Shown: in pieces, positions 1-9,370 of the stretch
Layout of the letters: every line of letters begins with the position of its first letter
Numbering within the stretch: position 1 is the stretch's first letter
Origin: Pseudomonadales bacterium
GTDB lineage: Bacteria; Pseudomonadota; Gammaproteobacteria; Pseudomonadales; Azotimanducaceae
Assembly (NCBI GenBank): GCA_024234635.1
Contig: JACKNX010000001.1
Coordinates: 372,001 to 436,000 of the forward strand
DNA: 64,000 bases
Direction of reading: 5' to 3'
Program-made: the position numbers and the translations under genes
Notes under the pieces: generated by a model
Seen by the model: only the letters and a program-made list of their open reading frames with translations
Told to the model about the DNA's origin: nothing
The model's database searches: none

Positions 1-75
1 TCCATGGCACATTTCGCCACGCGTAAAACCGTTGATACCCAGGAATCGCTCTGGGCGGAGCCCGCTCCCGCCTGA
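1..75 (+). CDS. Possible 3' end of an unidentified gene (partial)
   Basis: Frame 1 is open from the window edge to a TGA at 73-75 and would give a 24-residue C-terminal tail (SMAHFATRKTVDTQ...). The fragment is too short to identify. The opposite strand is also open here, so even the coding strand is uncertain. Confidence 0.2.
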   Translation, partial: SMAHFATRKTVDTQESLWAEPAPA

Positions 76-181
76 GCATTCGCGCAGCGTCCCGCCTGTC
101 GTCACGCGGTCCGCCACCGGTTACGCCCGTGCTACTCCCGAACTGCGCCCGAACTGCGCCAGCGGTGGCGCGCACGTCCGG

Positions 182-211
182 TTCATGCGCACCCGTCGCC
201 GCCGGTACAAT
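182..211 (+). promoter_or_regulatory. Weak sigma70-like promoter for the ABM gene
   Basis: A TACAAT -10-like hexamer lies at 206-211, and a weak -35-like TTCATG at 182-187 with an 18-base spacer. It sits 30 bases upstream of the ABM-domain gene. This is a pattern match only. Confidence 0.3.
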
Positions 212-240
212 GTGGGCAAATTCACAGGGGAGGAACCCGC

Positions 241-543
241 ATGATCGTCGTCAACGCCGTTATCGAAGCCAGTCGCGAGGCCATTGCCGCACTGACGCCA
301 GCCATTCTGGCCATGGAAACCGCCAGCCTCGCGGAAGCGGGCTGTGAGGACTACCGCTTCGCTGTCGAACTGGCGAACCCGGAAATCATCCGTATCACGG
401 AACGCTGGGTGAGCAAGGAAGTACTGCAGGCACATTTCGCCACACCACACATGGCAGCGTTCCAGAAAGCCATGGCCGCGCACCCGCCGCGCAGCGTGAA
501 GGCACATTTCTACGAGGCGACCGAAATCGACATGCCGCGCTGA
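241..543 (+). CDS. ABM-domain (antibiotic biosynthesis monooxygenase-like) protein
   Basis: The product is 100 residues, the usual length of a single ABM ferredoxin-like domain (YgiN-type quinol monooxygenases and relatives). Family features include the N-terminal strand (MIVVNAVIEA), the central ETASLAEAGCEDYRF segment, the ERWVSKEVLQAHFATPHM stretch and a final strand ending in ATEIDMP. Such proteins are cytosolic dimers acting on quinols or small aromatics; the substrate cannot be read here. The ATG follows a strong GGGGAGG ribosome site. The gene stands alone and is convergent with the esterase downstream. Confidence 0.8.
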   Translation: MIVVNAVIEASREAIAALTPAILAMETASLAEAGCEDYRFAVELANPEIIRITERWVSKEVLQAHFATPHMAAFQKAMAAHPPRSVKAHFYEATEIDMPR

Positions 544-555
544 GGCGCAAACCGT

Positions 556-585
556 GACGCCGGCCTGACGTTTCAGTCCGGCGTC
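556..585. terminator. Bidirectional hairpin between convergent genes
   Basis: GACGCCGG (556-563) pairs with CCGGCGTC (578-585), and inside it CTGA (565-568) pairs with TCAG (573-576) around a CGTT loop. This gives a nearly perfect 13-bp stem between the convergent ABM and esterase genes. There is no T tract, so termination is inferred from position and stem strength. Confidence 0.5.
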
Positions 586-631
586 GCACCACCTGACTGG
601 CCGTACGTGGCCGGGGCGACGGCCAGCACCG

Positions 632-1717
632 TCAGCCGTCCGCCAGGAACCACCGCAGCATCGGGGCGTTCAGCTCCGATGGATAGGTGTGGGAAAGGTC
701 CGCCAGCTCCTCATAATGCACCGCGGCACCGGCGGCACGCAGCGTCTGCTCGGCCATCCGTGCCACATCCACGGGGAACATCCAGTCCAGGGCGCCATGC
801 ACGAGGAAGACGGGCAGACCCCGGATCCGTTCGGCGGTGGTCATCTCCAGCAGCATCGGGTGAAACGACGCCGATACCGGCGCCAGATGGGTGAACGGCG
901 AATTCTCCCTGAGCCCCGACACATAGCTGAAGGTGCCGCCATCGGACATGCCGGTGAGGAGCAGCCGGTCACGCCGGATCGGCTGCCTGCCGGCCACAAA
1001 ATCCAGCATGCGTTCGAGATTGTCGCTATCGACATCCGGCCCCATCAGCGACCAGGTGCGATCCCGTGAAGTCGGGGAGATGAGTATCACTTCCTGCGAC
1101 CGTGCCGCCCGCAGCCACGTCCAGAGAAACGCGCGACCATGGCCGCTCCCCCCGTGCATGGCTACGACAACGGGCAGTGCCCGCCCGGGATCCGCGGTTT
1201 CCGGCACATAAACCGAAAAGCCTCCCCGCTCGGTGGCGTCATTGGCAACGTGGAAAACGCCGGTGTCCGGCCCAACCCCCTGCGCCAGTCGATCAAGCAG
1301 ATCACCGTCGTCCCGCTGCGGGTCGTCCAGGAAGTAACGGCTCACCGGCGGCAACATGGCGGTCAGCGGGTACAACCCCTCGAGCGCCCGGCTCTGGTAA
1401 CGCAAAGCACTGTAGGCGGCCATCAACGGGTTGGTGTGCGTCGGCGCGGCGGTAATCCCGTCGAGCCCTTTGAGCACGTTGTCTGCGGTTGCCCGCACCG
1501 CGCTGGCGAAGCCGCCGAGGTGGTCGGGCCACGCAACTGCATCGAACGCCGCCAGACCCTGCGCCACGGGAGCGCGAAACGGCGCCATGGCCGCAACGAT
1601 ATCCTCCAGATCGGTGGGGTGCAGGTGCCGGGCGGCCCGGGCCAGCACATCCAGCGCCGTCAGCACCGGCGGTACGACCGCCATCACCGCATTCAAGAGT
1701 TCGTCATCGTCCGCCAT
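632..1717 (-). CDS. Alpha/beta-hydrolase esterase (phospholipase/carboxylesterase type)
   Basis: The product is 361 residues. The C-terminal half is a serine hydrolase: VVVAMHGGSGHG forms the oxyanion region, GMSDGG (about residue 257) carries the nucleophile serine, HGALDWMFPVD the acidic residue and LSHTYP the histidine. The N-terminal ~150 residues are helical and resemble no domain I recognise. The frame stays open far upstream to 2647, but that part lies antisense to the AAA+ gene. The ATG at 1717 (MADDDELLNAV) is chosen because it leaves an 84-base divergent spacer. No signal peptide is visible, so the enzyme is probably cytoplasmic. The substrate is unknown. Confidence 0.75.
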   Translation of the reverse strand: MADDDELLNAVMAVVPPVLTALDVLARAARHLHPTDLEDIVAAMAPFRAPVAQGLAAFDAVAWPDHLGGFASAVRATADNVLKGLDGITAAPTHTNPLMAAYSALRYQSRALEGLYPLTAMLPPVSRYFLDDPQRDDGDLLDRLAQGVGPDTGVFHVANDATERGGFSVYVPETADPGRALPVVVAMHGGSGHGRAFLWTWLRAARSQEVILISPTSRDRTWSLMGPDVDSDNLERMLDFVAGRQPIRRDRLLLTGMSDGGTFSYVSGLRENSPFTHLAPVSASFHPMLLEMTTAERIRGLPVFLVHGALDWMFPVDVARMAEQTLRAAGAAVHYEELADLSHTYPSELNAPMLRWFLADG

Positions 1718-1801
1718 AGCGGTAATCCACACTGCGCCGCGGCCAGCATACACGCGCGTGGCTTTGGTATCCTCGCCAGCTTTGCATTCGAGACCAGAGC
1801 G

Positions 1802-2620
1802 ATGAGTACCCCCGAGCTGCTGACGGAACCGTACTACCTGCCGGTGGCGGACGAGTGTGAGGTCTTCGAGGCCGCGTACAACGCACGTCTGCCGGTGCTG
1901 CTGAAAGGTCCCACCGGTTGCGGCAAGACCCGGTTCGTCGAGCACATGGCGTGGCGACTGGCGCGGGATGGAAAACTGAAGGCGGATCCGTCGCTGCTCA
2001 CCATCTCCTGCCACGAAGACCTCACCGCCACCGATCTGGTTGGCCGCTACCTGCTCAAGGGCGACGACACGGTGTGGCAGGACGGTCCGCTGACCCGCGC
2101 GGTACGTACTGGCGCCATCTGCTACCTCGACGAGATCGTGGAAGCGCGCAAGGACACCACCGTGCTCATACACAGCCTGAGCGACCACCGCCGCATCCTG
2201 CCGATCGACAAGACCGGGGAGCTGGTGGCCGCCGATCCGGGGTTTCTGCTGGTGATGTCGTACAACCCGGGCTACCAGTCCGTGCTGAAGGACCTCAAGC
2301 CAAGCACCCGACAGCGTTTCGTGAGCATCGAATTCGACTACCCGGCATTCGGCCAGGAAGCCGAGATCATCGCGCATGAAAGCGGTCTGGACATCGGTCT
2401 GTCGGAACGGCTGGCGACTGTCGCCGAACGCGTGCGCAATCTGCGCGATCACGGCTTCGAGGAAGGCGTGAGCACGCGCCTGCTGGTCTATACCGGCCAG
2501 CTCATCGGCCAGGGCATCGCCCCGCGCCGCGCCGGGGAACTGGCCATCACCACCGCCATCTCCGACGATCGCACCGTGCAACAGGCCGTGCGCGATATCG
2601 TCGACGTTGTGCTGCCGTGA
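1802..2620 (+). CDS. MoxR-type AAA+ ATPase, CbbQ/NirQ/NorQ family
   Basis: The product is 272 residues, the normal size for CbbQ/NorQ. Walker A is GPTGCGKT (residues 36-43), Walker B lies in AICYLDEI (about 106-113), and a sensor-like VMSYNPGYQ follows. In this family the hexameric ATPase works with a VWA protein to remodel or insert metal into a target enzyme (Rubisco for CbbQ/CbbO, nitric oxide reductase for NorQ/NorD). The next gene is such a VWA partner, and its GTG start overlaps this gene's TGA (GTGA), so the two are translationally coupled. No nor, nir or cbb target gene is in the window. The ATG at 1802 is used because the longer open frame is antisense to the esterase. Confidence 0.88.
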   Translation: MSTPELLTEPYYLPVADECEVFEAAYNARLPVLLKGPTGCGKTRFVEHMAWRLARDGKLKADPSLLTISCHEDLTATDLVGRYLLKGDDTVWQDGPLTRAVRTGAICYLDEIVEARKDTTVLIHSLSDHRRILPIDKTGELVAADPGFLLVMSYNPGYQSVLKDLKPSTRQRFVSIEFDYPAFGQEAEIIAHESGLDIGLSERLATVAERVRNLRDHGFEEGVSTRLLVYTGQLIGQGIAPRRAGELAITTAISDDRTVQQAVRDIVDVVLP

Positions 2621-4551
2621 TCGAACTGGAACAGGTCGAAGCGCCACTCGCCCTGTTCGTGGAGGGTCTGGCCGGGCGCTACATACACATCAAGTCACTC
2701 TCGGAGCAACACGCCGCCACGTTTGACCCGTTGGCCGCCCGCCAGTCGGCGGACGCGATCTACCTGCCGGACAGCCTGCCCGGCATGGATCGCAGCGCCT
2801 ATCTCGCCCTGGCGCTCCGGCAGCTCGGTTACCGGGAGGCCGGCACGTTCGAATTTCGCATCGGCGAATATTGCAGGCGGTATGACAAACCACCGCCCGA
2901 AGTCCGCCCCTACGGCATGCCGGATCGGGACAGCGACTTCACGCAACTGTTCGAACGCTACCCCAACCCGGCGGTGGCGCGCCGGCTGTTCCTGCTGCTG
3001 GAGGATCTGCGCGTGGATGCCTGCGTGCGACGCCACTACCCCGGTGGCGCGCGGTATCTTGCACGCGTATACCGCACGCGTCTGGCCACCGCCGCGCACA
3101 GCGAGCTGCGCTTCGATCAGTTGCAGCGGCGGGTGTGGGGAGCTGACACGCTGACCGATCTGGAGCACCACTTCGCGCCGCTTCTGCAGTCTGGCAACGA
3201 TGTCTACACCACGGCCGCGGCGCTCGATGTGCTGTATCCGCGTTTTCATCATGACCGCGACCTGCTTCTGGATGAACTCAACGCTGAAGTTTCCGGCGCC
3301 GAGTGGATGCAGCGCGAAGCGCGCCTGGAGGACTGGAAGCAGGAACTGGACGATCTCGCGCGCCAGCTGCTGAACATCGAGATGCTGGACGCCGAGGATG
3401 CGCTGCTGGAAGACAGCGAAGGTCTCGGTGGCACGACCCGGGACACGGACCAGACGTTGTACAGCGCAAAGAGCGAACGCGATTCGCTGGCCCGTCGCGT
3501 CGAAATGGAAAAAGCGGCGTTACGCCACGCGGTCGGTCAGGCGCGCGGTCGCGCCCGCAGTTTTCGCTACGACGAATGGAACTATCTGGAGCGTCGCTAC
3601 CTGAAGCGCTGGTGCCGTTTGTACGAGGAACGCATCGAACCGGAGACTGGCGCCAACGTGGACGAACTGCGCGCCGTCATCCGCACCTGGCGCCCGCAGG
3701 TGAAGGCCCGCCTGGCGCAACTCAAGCCGCTTGGACTGCAGCGCATCTATCGGGTCATCGACGGCGACGAACTGGACATGAACGCGGTACTCAGCGCCCG
3801 CCAGGACATTCGCGCCGGCATGTCGCCGGACGAGCGCACGTACAGTCGGCGCGACCGGGTGCAGCGCGATGTCTGCGCAGCCTTTCTCGTGGATCTTTCC
3901 GCCTCCACGGACGATCCCATCGATCCACCACCGCCGGCGGCGCAGGAGGAGGACGACGAGATTCCCAATCTGCGCGATCCCTTCTTCGAGCCGCCACAGT
4001 CGGAGCCGGTGCCCGAACCGCGCAAGATCATCGACATCCAGCGTGAGGCCATGCTCGTCATGGCGTCAGCGCTGGACGTGCTTGGGGACAGTTTCGGCAT
4101 CTACGGTTTTTCCGGCTACGGCCGCGACTGCGTGGAGTTTTTTGTCGCCAAGGAACCGGACGAAGCGCTGAATGCCCGCACCTTGACCGCGATCGCCAGC
4201 ATGGCCCCGAAACGCAGTACGCGCATGGGGCCCGCCATCCGTCACGCCTCGGCCAAGCTCGCCGCGGCCGGACAGTCGATGAAACTGCTGATCGTCATCA
4301 GCGACGGTTTTCCGCAGGACTGTGACTATGGCCCCGCCAGGGGCGAGCACGAGTACGGCGTGCAGGATACGGCCAAGGCGCTTCTGGAAGCCGCCGCCAA
4401 GGGGATCGAGACGTTCTGCATCACCGTCGACCGCTCAGGACACGACTACCTGAAACGCATGTGTCCGGACGCGCGTTACCTGGTGATCGACGAGATCGAG
4501 GCGCTGCCCGATGCGCTGACCAAGGTGTACGCAACGCTCACTTCGAGTTGA
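2617..4551 (+). CDS. VWA-domain protein, NorD/CbbO family
   Basis: The product is 644 residues. The N-terminal ~400 residues are helical and charged. The C-terminal von Willebrand A domain begins with a MIDAS-like DLSAS (about residue 425), continues through a proline/acid-rich insert (DDPIDPPPPAAQEEDDE) and ends with VISDGFPQDCDYG and a VIDEIEALPDAL tail. NorD/CbbO proteins bind metal through the VWA domain and recruit the AAA+ partner to its client. The gene starts at a GTG overlapping the stop of the AAA+ gene, so co-translation is expected. The client protein is not encoded nearby. Confidence 0.85.
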   Translation: MIELEQVEAPLALFVEGLAGRYIHIKSLSEQHAATFDPLAARQSADAIYLPDSLPGMDRSAYLALALRQLGYREAGTFEFRIGEYCRRYDKPPPEVRPYGMPDRDSDFTQLFERYPNPAVARRLFLLLEDLRVDACVRRHYPGGARYLARVYRTRLATAAHSELRFDQLQRRVWGADTLTDLEHHFAPLLQSGNDVYTTAAALDVLYPRFHHDRDLLLDELNAEVSGAEWMQREARLEDWKQELDDLARQLLNIEMLDAEDALLEDSEGLGGTTRDTDQTLYSAKSERDSLARRVEMEKAALRHAVGQARGRARSFRYDEWNYLERRYLKRWCRLYEERIEPETGANVDELRAVIRTWRPQVKARLAQLKPLGLQRIYRVIDGDELDMNAVLSARQDIRAGMSPDERTYSRRDRVQRDVCAAFLVDLSASTDDPIDPPPPAAQEEDDEIPNLRDPFFEPPQSEPVPEPRKIIDIQREAMLVMASALDVLGDSFGIYGFSGYGRDCVEFFVAKEPDEALNARTLTAIASMAPKRSTRMGPAIRHASAKLAAAGQSMKLLIVISDGFPQDCDYGPARGEHEYGVQDTAKALLEAAAKGIETFCITVDRSGHDYLKRMCPDARYLVIDEIEALPDALTKVYATLTSS

Positions 4552-4597
4552 GCCGGGACATCGCCCGCAGGCTGGCATCGGAGTCACCACGGGCGAC

Positions 4598-6064
4598 CTA
4601 CCACTGAGGATACAGGACAATATCGATACGCCGGTTCTTGCGCCGCCCGTCGTCGGTTTCATTGCTGGCGATGGGCTGCGTCTCCCCGTAGCCTACCGCT
4701 GTAAGCAGCTCCTTTGCGATACCGCCTCCGCTGAGCAACTTGTTCATCACCGCGTCCGCGCGCGTCTTCGACAACTTCAGGTTGGTACCGTCCGCGCCAT
4801 GTGAATCCGTATGTCCTTCCACGATCACCGGTGTATCCGGGAATTCGGCCAGCGCCTGGCGCACCTTGCCAAGCAGGGCCGTGGCCTGCGGATTCAGCCA
4901 GCTGCTGCCGCTGGCAAAGCTGATGCCGATCATGCGCAGCACGAGACGGTCCTGCACGCGCAGCACCTGCGCTTCGTTGGCGTTGAACAACGCTTCCACA
5001 CGTTCCACGCGGGCTTTCATCGCCGCCTGACGTTCCAGTTCCGCCTGCAGGCGTGCCCGGGCCTGACTCTGGCCGCCCAGTTCCGTCTGCAGGGTCTCTA
5101 TTTCCTGTTGCAGCGCAAGCGTGTAGCGCTGCTGTTCAGCCACCTGCGCCTCCAGGCGGTTACGGGTGAGCAGGAGATCCGTCACCGCACTGGTGAGCTG
5201 CGTCCCCGCGGCGTCCGGCCCCTTGTCGAAATGCACAACCTGATCCAGCAGTTCCGCAATTGCGGTCAGTTCGCGCCGCCAGGGTGACAGAACACCTTCC
5301 AGCGTGGCGTCCCTGCGATCGAGTTCCTTTTTCACCTGCGCGAGATACTGCGCGTACAACGCATCATGGGTGGCCATCGATGCGTTGTCGCGCGGCTGAT
5401 CGGTGTCATAACGGTCTTCCGCCAGCTTCTGGCGCGCCTCGAGCAGTAGCTGTTCGGCACGTGCGATGTGTTCCGGCGCATCCCGCTGGGCTTTCATCGC
5501 GCGCGCGACCGCAATCTGCTTCTCCGCTTCAGCAAACAGCGACACTTCAATGGCTTCGAGCTCTGCCGCACGATAGAGCGGCAATGCCTCCTCACGATAT
5601 TTCGTGACATCGGCATGCTGATCACGTTCCAGGCGGCTGGTTGCCGCGCGCATGGCTTCCTCCGCGTCCCGCCAGCTCCGGCCACCGCTGCGATCAGCGC
5701 CCGCGGCGCTGGCATCGCGACGTGCGGCCAGCGCTTCGGCCAGTACGTCACGGGCACGCAGACTCACCGTTTCCACCGCCGTGAAATGCGACGTTGCAGC
5801 GTTCAGCAGCTCCCGCATCTTTTCAGGCGAATCTCCGTCGGCAAACAGGTCCTCCGCCTTGCGCAGCGCTTCCGAGGCCTTGCGCCACGCCGCCGGCGCC
5901 AGCACCGCGCCATCCACGGATTCGGCGCGCCGCCGGGCCATATCCGCCCGGTCGAACACCGGATCGCGTGCTTCCGCGGCCCACAGGCCGGGCGCCAGGA
6001 GTAAAAGCCCGAATACAACCAGGCAGGCCCGGTTCGGCACGCGCACACGCACACGCACATGCAT
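4598..6064 (-). CDS. OmpA-family envelope protein with coiled-coil region
   Basis: The product is 488 residues: a signal peptide (about 1-30, hydrophobic LVVFGLLLLAPGLWA), a long Ala/Glu/Arg-rich coiled-coil region (about 40-360), and a C-terminal OmpA/MotB peptidoglycan-binding domain (about 375-488) with GHTDSHGADGTN, LSKTRADAV, GYGETQPIASNET and NRRID. It probably sits in the periplasm or outer membrane and binds cell wall. The ATG overlaps the TAA of the upstream HAD gene (TAATG), suggesting coupling. The N-terminus is a run of alternating Val/Arg codons (repeated CACACG-type bases), so the exact start is slightly uncertain. Confidence 0.88.
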   Translation of the reverse strand: MHVRVRVRVPNRACLVVFGLLLLAPGLWAAEARDPVFDRADMARRRAESVDGAVLAPAAWRKASEALRKAEDLFADGDSPEKMRELLNAATSHFTAVETVSLRARDVLAEALAARRDASAAGADRSGGRSWRDAEEAMRAATSRLERDQHADVTKYREEALPLYRAAELEAIEVSLFAEAEKQIAVARAMKAQRDAPEHIARAEQLLLEARQKLAEDRYDTDQPRDNASMATHDALYAQYLAQVKKELDRRDATLEGVLSPWRRELTAIAELLDQVVHFDKGPDAAGTQLTSAVTDLLLTRNRLEAQVAEQQRYTLALQQEIETLQTELGGQSQARARLQAELERQAAMKARVERVEALFNANEAQVLRVQDRLVLRMIGISFASGSSWLNPQATALLGKVRQALAEFPDTPVIVEGHTDSHGADGTNLKLSKTRADAVMNKLLSGGGIAKELLTAVGYGETQPIASNETDDGRRKNRRIDIVLYPQW

Positions 6065-6867
6065 TACAACGTCCCCTTCGACAGCAGGCGATCGATGGCA
6101 TGCGCCACGCCGGCCTCATGATTGGGCAGCGACACGAACGTGGCAGCCTCGCGGGTCACCGCGTCCGCCTGCCCCATCGCCACCGAAGCACCAGCCAGCC
6201 GGAACATCGCCAGATCGTTTTCGGCATCACCGAAAGCCACGACGTCATGCGAATCGATCCCGAGGTGTGCGCACGCAGCCTGGAGCGCGGCACCTTTGCT
6301 AGCCGCCTTCGCGGTGATGGTGAGCACCAGTTTTCCGCTGGGACCGATCGAATCGTAGATATTGACTGCATCCGCGTAACGCGCTTCGAGCTCCGCGCGG
6401 ATGCGGGCATTGCACCGGCTGCCCTGAATGGCGGCTATGCGCGGCAGATCGTCATCGATCTCGACAAGCTCGCGAACGGGTTGCATCTCCGCGGCGAACA
6501 ATGCGGGATCGGGCTCACCTTCCATCTTGACGAGCGTGCGCCCGGACACCGTCACCGTGGCGATACAGCGCTCCTCGTTGCAGATGGCGTAGAGATCGCG
6601 CGTAAACGCCACCGGCAGCCGATGATCGAACAGGTCGCGCCCGCTCTCGGGTTCGCGTACCTGCGCGCCGGAGCAGGCGATGATCGGCCCGCGTATGCCG
6701 AGCGCATCCTCGATACGCAGCGCAAACTGACTCCAGCGCGCCGTGGCGATGATTATGGCCAGCCCCCGGTCACGGGCAGCGCGCACGGCGCGGATATTGT
6801 CGGCGGGAATGTCGTCACCGGTCAGCAGGGTGCCATCCAGATCGATGGCCAGCGCCTTGAATCGCAT
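6064..6867 (-). CDS. HAD-superfamily hydrolase, Cof-type (IIB)
   Basis: The product is 267 residues, typical of Cof/YbiV-type phosphatases. Motif I is DLDGTLL (residues 9-15), motif II lies in IIATARW, the lysine motif near GKLVLTI, and motif IV is GDAENDLAMF. Members dephosphorylate sugar phosphates, FMN or similar metabolites; the substrate is not deducible. The open frame extends upstream to 7335 across the alpha-E gene. The ATG at 6867 (MRFKALAIDLDG) gives the family-normal N-terminus. The stop overlaps the start of the OmpA-type gene. Confidence 0.88.
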   Translation of the reverse strand: MRFKALAIDLDGTLLTGDDIPADNIRAVRAARDRGLAIIIATARWSQFALRIEDALGIRGPIIACSGAQVREPESGRDLFDHRLPVAFTRDLYAICNEERCIATVTVSGRTLVKMEGEPDPALFAAEMQPVRELVEIDDDLPRIAAIQGSRCNARIRAELEARYADAVNIYDSIGPSGKLVLTITAKAASKGAALQAACAHLGIDSHDVVAFGDAENDLAMFRLAGASVAMGQADAVTREAATFVSLPNHEAGVAHAIDRLLSKGTL

Positions 6868-6986
6868 GCGAGGTGCCTCACTTTTTGGCAGGTCGCGACT
6901 CTGAGCCGGCGACCGCGGCGGGTCAAGGCACCCACACCGGAGCCGGCCTATTTTCCGGCGGCGGATGACGCCGGATAGCCGGCGCG

Positions 6987-7925
6987 TCAGAGCTTGACGT
7001 CGTATGGCTCGAACCAGGTGGCTTCGATCGCCTGGTGTATGCAGATGAGTTCCTTCTGGAAATCGTCCAGCGCCACCCGCAGTTCGGACCGCACGAGCTG
7101 CCTGAGCGTGATGCCATCCATACGCCCCAGCAGCCGGTCCACCGCCCCGATGGGGGCTTCGGGCCTGGGCAGACGATTGCTGCTGTAGCGGATCTGGTGC
7201 AGGCAGTAGCGCACTGCCCGGGGAAATTGCAGATCGTTGAGCAGGAAGTGCAGCACGCGTACTGGTGTGACCCGGCTGCGCACACTGCGGCGGTACATCT
7301 GGTAGGCGGACGCCGAGCGCAGCACGCTGACCCACAGTATGGTGTCGTGGTCACTGATCTGTTCGTCCTGCAGATCACGCAGCTCCCCGGCCACATCGAT
7401 GATACGCGTCGTCATGTCGGCACGTTCCAGGTACCGCCCCAGCATCAGGAACTCGTGCTCGGGTCCACGGCTCATGGTGGCCGAAAACAACCCGGAGATC
7501 TGATGACAGCGATCGATGACCTCTTTCAGCACGGGGAAGGTGACGGGACGGAACGCGGTGGACGCCAACTTCCGATTCGTAAAGAGATACAGGTCGTTCA
7601 CCGCTTCGAAGGCTTCGCGCGGCACGACATCACGCAATGTGCGCATGTTTTCCCGGGCGATTCGCACGGTACTGATGATGGAGTTGGGGTTCTCCACCGC
7701 ACCCGCCATGTAGCGGCTGGCGCCGCCGGCCCGGGACGATTGACGATGGGAAGCGAAGCCCTTGCCGCTGCCCGTGATGCGGATGAGGTTGCTCCAGCCC
7801 ACGGGTACCCCCTTGGGCAGATCCAGCAGCAACTCGGAATAGACGTTGATGAGCCGCGCCGTGTTCTCCGCGCGTTCGAGATTGCGACCCACCCAGTACA
7901 GGCGCCCTGCCAGCGACGACAGCAT
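6987..7925 (-). CDS. Alpha-E domain protein (DUF403)
   Basis: The product is 312 all-helical residues. Family hallmarks are the N-terminal LSSLAGRLYWVGRNLERAE, ENMRTLRDVVPREAFEAVNDLY and LGRYLERADMTTRIIDV. It is nearly always encoded next to a circularly permuted ATP-grasp ligase, as here, and the pair is thought to make a peptide or amide product of unknown identity. Its ATG overlaps the TGA of the ATP-grasp gene (TGATG), so translation is coupled. The transglutaminase-like protease often found third in such operons is absent here. Confidence 0.88.
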   Translation of the reverse strand: MLSSLAGRLYWVGRNLERAENTARLINVYSELLLDLPKGVPVGWSNLIRITGSGKGFASHRQSSRAGGASRYMAGAVENPNSIISTVRIARENMRTLRDVVPREAFEAVNDLYLFTNRKLASTAFRPVTFPVLKEVIDRCHQISGLFSATMSRGPEHEFLMLGRYLERADMTTRIIDVAGELRDLQDEQISDHDTILWVSVLRSASAYQMYRRSVRSRVTPVRVLHFLLNDLQFPRAVRYCLHQIRYSSNRLPRPEAPIGAVDRLLGRMDGITLRQLVRSELRVALDDFQKELICIHQAIEATWFEPYDVKL

Positions 7926-9370
7926 CACACGTCCTCCACGACCCACGTGTCCTTGCTGCCGCCGCCCTGGGACGAATTCACCACCAGTGAACCCTTACGC
8001 AGCGCAACGCGCGTGAGACCACCCGCCGTGACCGCCATCTTCGCGCCCTGCAGAATGAAGGGACGCAGATCCACGTGCCGCGGCTCGATGGCGCTGCCAC
8101 ACACGGTGGGCACGGTGGACAGTGAAAGTGTTGGCTGGGCAATGTAATTACGAGGGTTGGCACGCACCTGTTGCCGCATGGTCTCAACCTCCTGGACCGA
8201 GGCATGCGGCCCCACCAGCATGCCGTAACCACCGGATTCGTTGGCGGGTTTCACCACCAGTTCCGCCAGATGCTCCTCCACGTAACGCAGGGAGTCACGG
8301 TCTTCGCAGCGCCACGTAGGCACGTTGGGCAGGATGGGCTCCTCCGCCAGGTAGTATCGGATGAGGTCCGGTACGTAGCTGTACACCACCTTGTCATCCG
8401 CAACGCCCGAGCCAGGTGCATTGGAAATCGCGACGTTGCCGCGATACCAGGCGCCGAACAGTCCCGGGGTCCCCAGTACGGAATGCGGGTCGAAGACTTT
8501 CGGATCCAGAAATCCGTCGTTGATGCGCCGGTAGATGGTGTCCACCCGCGCCAGCCCCTCAATGGTGCGCATGTACACGCAGTCGTCGTCCAGCACCACC
8601 AGGTCGCTGCCGGCCACCAGTTCCGTGCCCATGCGCTGGGCGAGGAAGGAATGCTCGAAATAGGCCGAGTTATAAATGCCGGGGGTGAGTACGACGATTT
8701 CGGGATCATCGCCGGGTCGCGGTGACAGCGATGCCAGCATATCGAACAGCTGGGAGGGATACGCGTCCACCGGGCGAATGGCCATGTGCCGGAACAGGGT
8801 AGGAAATACCCGCTTGGTGACGCTGCGATTCTCCAGCATGTAGGACACGCCGGATGGCACCCGCAGGTTGTCCTCGAGCACGTAGACCGTACCATCCCGA
8901 TCCCGCACCAGATCGGTGCCACACACGTTCGCCCACACCCCGTGCGCCGGGCGGGCACCCATGGCCTGCGGCAGAAAATCCCGGGAGCTCTCGATCAGTT
9001 CCCGCGGCACGATGCGGTCTTTCAGTGCGTTCTGTGCGTGATAGACATCGTCGATGAACAGATTCAGTGCACGCAGGCGCTGTTCGAGCCCCTTTTCGAT
9101 GCGGCTCCATTCGCTGTTGGCGATAACCCGCGGGATGATATCCAGCGGCCAGGCACGATCGATGTTCTCCCCTTCCGCGTACACGGTGAAGGTGATGCCC
9201 ATCTCCATGATGGCGCGGTTCGCCGCCGCCTGGCGGGACTTCAGCCCGCGCTCGGACAGCTCCCTGAGGTATTCCAGCAGCGGCGCCGCCACCGGTCGCG
9301 CCTGTCCACTCGACTGCAGACATTCGTCAAAATGCGGGTGACCGTCGTAGGCACTCCAGTTCGTGGGCAT
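7925..9370 (-). CDS. Circularly permuted ATP-grasp peptide ligase (DUF404/DUF407)
   Basis: The product is 481 residues from the ATG at 9370 (MPTNWSAYDGHPHFDE); a TTG 13 codons upstream is possible but less likely. Family motifs include MGITFTVYAEG, RVIANSEWSRIEKGL, VLEDNLRVPSGVSYMLENR, ELVVKPANESGGYGM and LRPFILQGAKM near the C-terminus. The enzyme is predicted to form peptide or amide bonds using ATP. It is the first gene of a two-gene operon with the alpha-E protein. The substrate is unknown. Confidence 0.9.
   Translation of the reverse strand: MPTNWSAYDGHPHFDECLQSSGQARPVAAPLLEYLRELSERGLKSRQAAANRAIMEMGITFTVYAEGENIDRAWPLDIIPRVIANSEWSRIEKGLEQRLRALNLFIDDVYHAQNALKDRIVPRELIESSRDFLPQAMGARPAHGVWANVCGTDLVRDRDGTVYVLEDNLRVPSGVSYMLENRSVTKRVFPTLFRHMAIRPVDAYPSQLFDMLASLSPRPGDDPEIVVLTPGIYNSAYFEHSFLAQRMGTELVAGSDLVVLDDDCVYMRTIEGLARVDTIYRRINDGFLDPKVFDPHSVLGTPGLFGAWYRGNVAISNAPGSGVADDKVVYSYVPDLIRYYLAEEPILPNVPTWRCEDRDSLRYVEEHLAELVVKPANESGGYGMLVGPHASVQEVETMRQQVRANPRNYIAQPTLSLSTVPTVCGSAIEPRHVDLRPFILQGAKMAVTAGGLTRVALRKGSLVVNSSQGGGSKDTWVVEDV

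Noticed and set aside
1718..2647. N-terminal extension of the esterase frame
   Set aside because: It lies wholly antisense to the AAA+ gene with a Walker motif, and the ATG at 1717 fits.
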